From Betaproteobacteria bacterium (lineage in GTDB: Bacteria; Pseudomonadota; Gammaproteobacteria; Burkholderiales; Casimicrobiaceae): 64,000 nt of DNA. The DNA lies in NCBI GenBank assembly GCA_013298145.1, contig JAAFJO010000005.1, forward strand, positions 1 to 64,000. The letters are read 5' to 3'. A program made the translations under genes and the position numbers. The notes beneath the pieces were generated by a model. The model saw nothing but the letters and a program-made list of their open reading frames with translations. It ran no database searches and was not told where the DNA came from. This document shows, piece by piece, positions 38,708 to 45,470 of the stretch. The number at the start of each line of letters is the position of its first letter. The stretch's first letter is position 1.

Positions 38708-40558
38708 GTGAAATTAACGACAGTAAGCCTTTGGAACTTCCGTGGATATGCCAAAGAAACGCATATTGCAGTGGATGACTTAACCGCGTTCATCGGGCGC
38801 AATGATGCGGGTAAGTCGACAATCCTTGAAGCACTAGAAATCTTCTTCAACGACGGTAAGCCTGATCGCAGCGACGTTTGTGTCCACAGCGGCGAGACCT
38901 CTATCCGCATCGGGTGCACGTTTGCGAATGTACCTGACGAGATCGTCTTGGATGCTGTGGCCTCAACAACTCTGAGCGCTGAATACCTGCTAAACGAAAA
39001 GCGTGAACTTGAAATCATCAAGGAGTGGGACTGCTCCTTGAAGACGCCGAAAGAGTCGGTTTTTGCGCTGGCTCAGCATCCGACGAACCCGGATTCGGCA
39101 GACCTGCTTTTGCTGAAAAACGGTGACCTAAAGGCTCGTGTCCGAAAACTGGGAATCGATGAGTCAGAGTTGAACTTGACCGTCAATGCAGCGCTTCGAA
39201 GTGCCATACGCCACGCATGCGCACCTCTACACATTGAGCAAAAGCTTATCCCTCTTGATAAAGAAGATGCGAAGCGCGTCTGGGATCATCTCAGGCCACG
39301 TTTGCCGCTTTACGCACTGTTTCGATCAGATCGACCGAGCCAAGATGGCGATGACGAGGTACAGAGCCCCCTCAAATTTGCTATTGCGCAAGCCCTAAAG
39401 GAAGTAGGAGGGGAGCTAAAGAAAGTCGAGGACGCAGTAAGGTCGCATGTGGAGGACGTGGCGAATCGAACACTTGCGAAACTTAACGAGATGGACGCGC
39501 GGCTCGCGAGCGAGCTCAAGCCATTCTTTCGCTCTGATCCAAAGTGGGATGTCTTTAAGTTCGGACTTGTAGGGGATCACGATATTACCATCAACAAGCG
39601 GGGGAGCGGCGTTCGGCGTCTTGTACTGCTGAACTTTTTTCGCGCGGAGGCCGAGCGGCGGCAAGCGCACGCGCAAAATCTTAGCGCTATCTATGCCGTT
39701 GAGGAGCCGGAAACCTCTCAGCATCCCGATAACCAAAGACTTCTCGTGAACGCACTGAAAGAGCTAGCAGGGAATGAAGGTACTCAGGTGTTAGTCACGT
39801 CTCATACGCCCGGTTTAGCGGGACTGTTGCCGAGCGACTCACTGCGCGTGGTGTTGAAGCAACCAGACGGTACGGCATATGTATCTCGCTGCGAGGACAG
39901 CAATCTGGCTTCGCTCGCGAATGAGTTGGGAGTGCTTCCAGATCGTCGCGTACAGGCTCTAGTGTTCGTCGAAGGGACAAATGACATCGAGTTTCTTGAG
40001 CGAATCAGCGCGATGCTTAAACCCCATTTCGCCGATGTGGTGGATTTGTCTCGCGAGGTACGCGTCGCGCTCGTACCACTTGGCGGCGGTTCGCTAAAGC
40101 AGTGGGTGGCGAAGCGCTATCTTAAGAACCTTGGGCTTCCTGAAGTGCACATTTACGATCGAGACGACCTGAATCCCCCAAAGTACCAAGCTGAATTTGA
40201 CGCCGTCAATGCGCGGACGGATGGATCATGGGCTGTGATTACAAGTAAACGAGAACTAGAAAACTATCTACATCGCGAAGCGATTGCGGAGGGGCTCGCA
40301 GGAGTTGTCGTAGAGACGAGTGACACATGCGATCTCCCGCTAATGGCTGCAAAGGCAGTTCACGAAGCATCTAGCGGTTCTGTTTTGTGGTCTGACATAC
40401 TGGAAGATCCGAAAAAGCTCGCGGACAAAGTGAATCGCGTGAAGAAGCGCCTCAATCGAGACGCCGCTGCAAAAATGACTTTTGTCCGGCTTGGCGAGCG
40501 TGATCCACAACTCGAAATTGTGAAATGGCTTCAGAGAATAAACAAAATGCTCGTCTAG
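38708..40558 (+). CDS. OLD-family ATP-dependent nuclease (AAA ATPase plus TOPRIM)
   Basis: The product is 616 residues from GTG 38708, which has an AGAGGAG site eight bases upstream; the open frame upstream is unsupported. The N-terminal ABC/SMC-like ATPase has Walker A GRNDAGKST (30-38), then a coiled-coil insertion, the signature-like SGVRRLVLLNFF, Walker B IYAVEEPETSQHP and H-loop VTSHTPGLAG. The C-terminal TOPRIM domain has VFVEGTNDIEFLERI and the metal-binding HIYDRDDLNPPKYQ. OLD proteins are nucleases; phage P2 Old and Gabija GajA act against phage. No GajB-like helicase is adjacent. The gene is bracketed by inverted family 1 repeats and looks more AT-rich than its neighbours. Confidence 0.88.
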   Translation: MKLTTVSLWNFRGYAKETHIAVDDLTAFIGRNDAGKSTILEALEIFFNDGKPDRSDVCVHSGETSIRIGCTFANVPDEIVLDAVASTTLSAEYLLNEKRELEIIKEWDCSLKTPKESVFALAQHPTNPDSADLLLLKNGDLKARVRKLGIDESELNLTVNAALRSAIRHACAPLHIEQKLIPLDKEDAKRVWDHLRPRLPLYALFRSDRPSQDGDDEVQSPLKFAIAQALKEVGGELKKVEDAVRSHVEDVANRTLAKLNEMDARLASELKPFFRSDPKWDVFKFGLVGDHDITINKRGSGVRRLVLLNFFRAEAERRQAHAQNLSAIYAVEEPETSQHPDNQRLLVNALKELAGNEGTQVLVTSHTPGLAGLLPSDSLRVVLKQPDGTAYVSRCEDSNLASLANELGVLPDRRVQALVFVEGTNDIEFLERISAMLKPHFADVVDLSREVRVALVPLGGGSLKQWVAKRYLKNLGLPEVHIYDRDDLNPPKYQAEFDAVNARTDGSWAVITSKRELENYLHREAIAEGLAGVVVETSDTCDLPLMAAKAVHEASSGSVLWSDILEDPKKLADKVNRVKKRLNRDAAAKMTFVRLGERDPQLEIVKWLQRINKMLV

Positions 40559-40573
40559 ACCCATGGCCGAAAC

Positions 40574-40599
40574 GGTGGGCAGAGGGCTGCCCACCCTAC
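40574..40599 (-). repeat. Palindromic repeat, family 1, copy 3 (inverted)
   Basis: GGTGGGCAG...CTGCCCACCCTAC, the reverse orientation of the copies at 37824 and 38594, 16 bases after the OLD-family stop codon. It could act as a stem-loop terminator for that gene. Confidence 0.75.
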
Positions 40600-40638
40600 G
40601 GCACTGGTGCTATCTATTGGCGGCGAAAGACTCGACGT

Positions 40639-40707
40639 GTAGGCGCGGGCTTGACCGCGCTTTTCCCTCACCCGCCGCTTCGCGTCGACCTCTCCCGGCG
40701 GGAGAGG
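40639..40707. repeat. Half copy of repeat family 2 followed by a CCTCTCCC hairpin
   Basis: GTAGGCGCGGGCTTGACCGC (starting 40639) is one arm of the 76-bp family 2 element. It is followed by CCTCTCCC (40689-40696) and GGGAGAGG (40700-40707), an 8-bp stem with a GGC loop, a widespread REP-like hairpin type. Both lie inside an open frame that continues into the CDF gene, but they are unlikely to be coding. Confidence 0.65.
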
Positions 40708-40796
40708 TAATCCCTGAGCGCGGCCAAGTCCGCGTCTACAAGCGGCTAAGCGAAGAGTCTTGGACGGGATTGGGTTCTCGGGGGAGTGCCACGATA

Positions 40797-41828
40797 GTGT
40801 TACCGTTAGTCTTCTCGCAACCTAACGCACTGCGCTCTCCTCAATTGCAAGGCCACCACACTCACCATTCGCACGACGCGCATTCGCACAAGAAGGCGGG
40901 CGATTCTTCGCACGCGCATGCGCACGGACACGCTCACTCGCACGCGCCCGCGACGTACGATCGGGCGTTTGCGATTGGCATTGCACTCAACGTGAGCTAT
41001 GCGATTGCGGAGGCGATTGCGGGCTGGTGGTTGAATTCGCTCGCATTGATCGCCGATGCGGGCCACAATTTTTCGGACGTGATTGGTTTGTTGCTGGCGT
41101 GGTTTGCGGTGTGGCTTTCGCGGAAGCAGCCCTCGGCGAAGCATTCGTATGGCTTGGGGCGGAGCTCAATTTTGGCGGCGCTCGCGAATGCGGTGTTGCT
41201 CTTGGTGGCGGTCGTGGTGATCGCGTGGGAGGCAGTGGATCGGCTGCAAACGCCGCATGCCTTTGCCACGACGCCGGTGATGTTGATCGCGTCGGTGGGC
41301 ATCGCGATTAACGCATTCACCGCGTGGCTTTTCATGCGCGGCAGCCAAACCGATCTCAATGTGCGCGGCGCGTATTTGCACATGGTGGCCGATGCGGCGG
41401 TGTCGGCAGGTGTGGTGATGAGCGCGCTGGTGGTGAGCTTTACGGCGTGGTTCTGGCTTGATCCGGTGGTGAGCATCGTGATTGCAGTGGTGATTGCGTG
41501 GGGCACATGGGGCTTGCTTTCGAATTCGCTGCGCTTATCGCTCGATGGCGTGCCGGCGCATATCGATGCGAAGGCGATTGAAAAATTCTTCACCGAGCAA
41601 GAACGCGTGAGCGAGCTGCACGATTTGCACATCTGGGCGCTATCCACCGAAGCGGTCGCGCTCACGGCGCATGTGGTGTGCCCGAAGGGGCATCCGGGCG
41701 ACGCGTGGCTCGCGCGCGTGAGCAAGGAGCTGCACGATCGTTTCGATATCGATCACGCAACGATTCAAATTGAAACGGGGGCGATGGACTGCGCCCATGT
41801 CGATTGCGGCGCGAGTCACGCGCATTGA
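40797..41828 (+). CDS. Cation diffusion facilitator (zinc/divalent metal exporter)
   Basis: The frame is open from 40563, but the first 60-70 codons run through repeats. I place the start at GTG 40797 (GGAG ten bases upstream), giving 343 residues; TTG 40845 is an alternative that begins right at the His-rich region. That region (HHTHHSHDAHSHKK ... HAHAHGHAHSHA) precedes six membrane helices. Metal-site motifs are ADAGHNFSDVIG in helix 2 and HMVADAAVSAG in helix 5. The C-terminal cytoplasmic domain (LHDLHIWALSTEAVALTAHV) is typical of CzcD/ZitB. It exports zinc or similar ions in exchange for protons. Confidence 0.88.
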   Translation: MLPLVFSQPNALRSPQLQGHHTHHSHDAHSHKKAGDSSHAHAHGHAHSHAPATYDRAFAIGIALNVSYAIAEAIAGWWLNSLALIADAGHNFSDVIGLLLAWFAVWLSRKQPSAKHSYGLGRSSILAALANAVLLLVAVVVIAWEAVDRLQTPHAFATTPVMLIASVGIAINAFTAWLFMRGSQTDLNVRGAYLHMVADAAVSAGVVMSALVVSFTAWFWLDPVVSIVIAVVIAWGTWGLLSNSLRLSLDGVPAHIDAKAIEKFFTEQERVSELHDLHIWALSTEAVALTAHVVCPKGHPGDAWLARVSKELHDRFDIDHATIQIETGAMDCAHVDCGASHAH

Positions 41829-41861
41829 GCGGGGTGCGGCGGAGGAATTTCGTATCGGTTG

Positions 41862-42200
41862 GTAGGCGACGACTTGGCGTCGCTTCGTCGAATGAACTGG
41901 AATGCCACCTGAGCGCGGTCAAGCCCGCGCCTACAAGGGGGAGAGATTTGTAGGCGACGACTTGGCGTTGCTTCGTCGAATGAAGTGGGATGCCGCTAGA
42001 GCGCGGTCAAGCCCGCGCCTACAGGGGGAGAGATTTGTAGGCGACGACTTGGCGTCGCTTGGTTGAATGACGCGGGATGCCGCCAGAGCGCGGTCGAGCC
42101 CGCGCCTACAAGGGAGAAAGATTTGTAGGCGACGACTTGGCGTCGCTTGGTTGAATGACGTGGGAAGCCACCAGAGCGCGGTCAAGCCCGCGCCTACAAG
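41862..42200. repeat. Tandem array of four copies of a 76-bp palindromic element, family 2
   Basis: Copies lie at 41862-41937, 41950-42024, 42037-42112 and 42125-42200, a period of 87-88 bases with a short GGGAGAGATTT-type spacer. Each starts GTAGGCGACGACTTGGCGTC and ends GTCAAGCCCGCGCCTACAAG, so the ends are inverted repeats of TGTAGGCG plus a G/C-rich block. The centre (CGTCGAATGA..TGGGATGCC) is more variable. Full copies also occur at 49030 and 49174. It resembles REP/MITE-like elements; no transposase is near. Confidence 0.88.
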
Positions 42201-42542
42201 TTGTACCGAAGTCCGCCGTTGCACACTCTCCAGCCGCTGTCGCGTTCCCAAGCGCGCACGAATGCGCTTTCACGTTTTACGAGCAATGTAAAAGCATCCA
42301 AACGGTGCCCCATTTTATATAGCGGGTAAAGGCGAGAGTTATCAACTATCAAGATATAGAAATAATCTTTTCTAGGCCCAATTAAATTGGGGCGTGCAGC
42401 GTTTAGCTATCAGAATTGATTGAGCAACATGCGACGCGCTGTGTCGTGAGAGGTTTTCACCGCGCACTTCGTCTGGGCACACATATCGCGATTTTCCGCA
42501 TCGGAATTCGCAACGTGAAATGCCTCTGAATGGAGAATCGTC
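42201..42542. other. Intergenic region upstream of the secreted IPT/TIG-like gene
   Basis: From about 42310 the sequence is AT-rich (ATTTTATATAGCGGG, AAATAATCTTTTCTA). CCCAATT-A-AATTGGG at 42377-42391 is a perfect 7-bp inverted repeat. The AT-rich part is a likely promoter region for the gene at 42543, whose GGAGA ribosome site lies just before its GTG. No gene was seen in it. Confidence 0.5.
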
Positions 42543-43772
42543 GTGAAACTCAAGCCTTTGTTGATCGCTTTACCGAACATCGCCGCGCTCGCGCTTCTGG
42601 CGAGCCTTTCTTCCGCTGCCAACGCGAGTGATGCATTGAAAGTGAGCAGCGCGCAGTCGAGCGCAAGCGCGCAAAGCCTCAAGCAACCGGTGTCACCCAG
42701 CGTGAGCCAAACGATGACTGCGCCGAAAAGCCCGGCATTCTCTGTGCAACCCGCCGGCCCGATGAAGCCGCCCGTCGCGCCACCGATTGCGCCACCTCCG
42801 GCAACGCCCACTGCCCCGCCGATTCACGATGCCGCGAAGGCAACGGCGGTTGCGCCGAACATTCTCGGCAGTGCGATTTCCGGATTGGGCGATGGCGCGC
42901 GAGGGATCGTGGCCGGTGAGTCGCTCACCATTCGCGGGCGCGGGTTCGGTGCGGGCACCGGGCGCGTTGAGATTTACGTGCAGACCTCGTCGAATTCGAA
43001 TACGCAGTTGCCGTATCGCGTGTCGCAATGGAGCGATACCGAAATCAGCGGCAGCGTTGGCGCGAGCTTAGGGCTGGGCGATGGAAAGGCGGCGATTACG
43101 ATTTACCCAGCGGGGCGAAGCGTGAGCGAGGCAATTAGCTCATCGCAAGCGGGCGTGGGCGGCGCAACGCACAACAGTTGGCGTTTCAGATTTTCCGCAT
43201 CGCGCGCAGAGCAAACGCTCGCAATCAATGGACTTGGCAGCGCACTCACGTCGAGCTATCCGAACCCCGCGCCGCAATTGATTCCGCATGGAAACGGTTT
43301 GTTAAAAGGGCTGGCCGTCGCGCGGCGTTATCAAGCCGCGCCGCTCGGCTGCACTGAGGCGCCGCCGAACGATCGCTATAAAGTTGCGCTTGCAAACGGG
43401 TTTGAATTGGTTCGCGTCGCAGCGAAAGATTTGAATGCAGACAAACGCTACGGGCTTACTCCGCCAGAGGTGTGTGATGTGCGCTCGAGTATGCAAGCAC
43501 CGCAATTTCTGCGCACCGCCACCGATGGTGCGTTTGTGGTGTCGCCCGGATGGGATGTAGTGAATCGATACGGGCCGAAAAGCAAAGTTGATTGCGATAT
43601 GGGCAAGTACATGGGCGCATACAAATCGCCGCTCGGCTTTTCCTGGCAAGACATCGGGCGCGACCGCTGCGCGGCAAACTCGGAATACGTCATTGACCAT
43701 TTGGTTGTTCGCGGCCCAGCCGGTTTGAATCCCTTAACAGGCGGATTGATAAACGGCGCCGTTATCAAATAG
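42543..43772 (+). CDS. Secreted protein with IPT/TIG-like domain, function unknown
   Basis: The product is 409 residues; GTG 42543 has GGAGA six bases upstream. The signal peptide is LLIALPNIAALALLASLSSA before NASDAL. A Pro/Ala/Ser-rich linker (about 65-100) leads into VAGESLTIRGRGFGAGTGRV and TEISGSVGASLGLGDGK, the pattern of an IPT/TIG immunoglobulin-like domain. The C-terminal half has cysteines and aromatic strands but no family I recognise. It is probably periplasmic or outer-surface. The next gene, another secreted protein, starts 52 bases later on the same strand, so they are likely cotranscribed. Confidence 0.65.
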   Translation: MKLKPLLIALPNIAALALLASLSSAANASDALKVSSAQSSASAQSLKQPVSPSVSQTMTAPKSPAFSVQPAGPMKPPVAPPIAPPPATPTAPPIHDAAKATAVAPNILGSAISGLGDGARGIVAGESLTIRGRGFGAGTGRVEIYVQTSSNSNTQLPYRVSQWSDTEISGSVGASLGLGDGKAAITIYPAGRSVSEAISSSQAGVGGATHNSWRFRFSASRAEQTLAINGLGSALTSSYPNPAPQLIPHGNGLLKGLAVARRYQAAPLGCTEAPPNDRYKVALANGFELVRVAAKDLNADKRYGLTPPEVCDVRSSMQAPQFLRTATDGAFVVSPGWDVVNRYGPKSKVDCDMGKYMGAYKSPLGFSWQDIGRDRCAANSEYVIDHLVVRGPAGLNPLTGGLINGAVIK

Positions 43773-43824
43773 CTGAAATGATGGTTGTTACCGGCCAATG
43801 TTCACCGTGACGTTAAGAGAATTT

Positions 43825-45411
43825 ATGAACACCCTAAGCAGCAAGCCAGGCGATCCGCATAAGTCGCGATTTCACGTGGGATTCGCGGCGCTCGCCCTCG
43901 TAGTGATGACGAGTTCGCAGAGCTTCGCGCAGACCTGTCCGTTCGACGACGGACAATCGCTACTCACGCGCGAAGGCGTCGTGCTCACGCGTTACGCACT
44001 CGGGCTCACAGGCGCGGCGCTGGTGAACGGCACAGGATTCGATGTCGCGGAAGCGCCTACGATCGCTTCAAACATTGCGTGCCCAAGTTGCGGTTTGAAC
44101 ATCACAGGTAACGTGGACGGTGGCGGCAATCCGGTGGTGACGGTTGCGGATGCGACGATCATTTCGCGCAAACTCGCGGGGTTTTCAGGCGCAGCGTTGA
44201 CTAATGGCGTTCCGCTCGGCAGCGGGTTACGCAACACAACAGCGGCCGTGGATAGCTTCTTGCTTTCCGGTTGCGGAACGACACCGAGCAATGCCTGGGT
44301 GAACGGTGGAAATAGTTTTGGCGGCTCGGTGAGCGTGATCGGAACGACCGACACCAACCAAATGGAAGTGCGCAGTGGTGGCAATGCGGTGAAGCTCTTG
44401 GTCAATGGCCAGAACGGTGTTCGCGTGATTCAAACAAGCAATTTGGACGCACCCGCGGTCGTGTCGGGTTCATCTCGAAATTCGATTGGGTTGACGCCGC
44501 GAATCGGCGCGACCGTGGCTGGCGGCGGATCTGACAACACGTTCGCTGTGTCTTGCAATGATCCGCCACTGGGTTCGACCCGTAGCTGCGGAAACGTCGC
44601 GATCGCCGATTGGGCCACGATCAGCGGCGGTCTTGCAAACCGAGTCACCGGCAACAACGCAACAGTCGCTGGTGGCCGCTCGAACACGGCTGTGAATGGC
44701 GGCGATACAGTGAGTGGGGGTGATCAAAACACCGCCTCCGGAGAGATATCAACTGTCCCCGGTGGGATTTTGAATCGCGCGCTAGGATTTGCTTCGTTCG
44801 CAGCGGGCATTGGCGCAACGGCGCGAGGTCAGGCAAGCTTTGTGTGGAGCGATTTCGCTACGGCCTATCAGCCGTTTGATCCCGCAATCATCGGTTCGTT
44901 CGGTGCCTCAGCTTCGAACACGACGCCGTTGAACAACACTTTCATCGTGCGAGCGACAGGCGGCGTGCAGTTTGTCACGGGAGTGAATGCAAGCGGATTT
45001 ATTACTGCGAATTGCTGGATCAACGCTGGCGGCAGTGGCTGGAACTGCGCGAGCGACCGTACGATAAAACGAGGCGTGAGAGCGGTATCGCCAAAATCGG
45101 TATTGCAGCGTCTCTTACAAATTCCTATTGGCACATGGCTAATCGATGGCAGCGAGCGTCGGCAAATTGGTCCGATGTCGCAAGATTTCTTTAATGCGTT
45201 TCGGTCACTCGGCGTCAGTGGAAGCGAAACATCCATAAACTCTGTGGACGCACAAGGCGTTGCGTTCGCCGCGATTCAAGGACTTTTCCAGATGGTGAAA
45301 GAAAAGGACGCAGAAATTCTTAAACTGAAGCGTGATCGTGTTGCGAGCGATGCAGCGCTTGCTGCGGTGAGCGCGGAAATCGCGGCAATCAAGAAGCGCC
45401 TCGGAATGTAG
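43825..45411 (+). CDS. Secreted protein with dockerin-like segment, YadA-like repeats and C-terminal S74 chaperone domain
   Basis: The product is 528 residues from ATG 43825 (AAGAGA upstream), with a signal peptide ending SQSFAQ. Residues about 35-125 hold two dockerin-like repeats (VLTRYALGLTGAALVNG, ATIISRKLAGFSGAALTNG). The middle is glycine/asparagine-rich with trimeric-adhesin-like turns (ISGGLANRVTGNNATVAGG, TVSGGDQNTASGE). The last 110 residues match the S74 intramolecular chaperone: CASDRTIKRGVRAVSPKSVL, IGPMSQDFFNAFRSLG, DAQGVAFAAIQGL, ending in a coiled coil. Such domains fold trimeric fibres and then cut themselves off in phage tail spikes. It is probably a trimeric surface fibre. 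Confidence 0.78.
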   Translation: MNTLSSKPGDPHKSRFHVGFAALALVVMTSSQSFAQTCPFDDGQSLLTREGVVLTRYALGLTGAALVNGTGFDVAEAPTIASNIACPSCGLNITGNVDGGGNPVVTVADATIISRKLAGFSGAALTNGVPLGSGLRNTTAAVDSFLLSGCGTTPSNAWVNGGNSFGGSVSVIGTTDTNQMEVRSGGNAVKLLVNGQNGVRVIQTSNLDAPAVVSGSSRNSIGLTPRIGATVAGGGSDNTFAVSCNDPPLGSTRSCGNVAIADWATISGGLANRVTGNNATVAGGRSNTAVNGGDTVSGGDQNTASGEISTVPGGILNRALGFASFAAGIGATARGQASFVWSDFATAYQPFDPAIIGSFGASASNTTPLNNTFIVRATGGVQFVTGVNASGFITANCWINAGGSGWNCASDRTIKRGVRAVSPKSVLQRLLQIPIGTWLIDGSERRQIGPMSQDFFNAFRSLGVSGSETSINSVDAQGVAFAAIQGLFQMVKEKDAEILKLKRDRVASDAALAAVSAEIAAIKKRLGM

Positions 45412-45470
45412 GGCGCAGATCCGTCCTACACTTTGATCCAAACTTCCGATCTCACGTAACCGATCTACCC

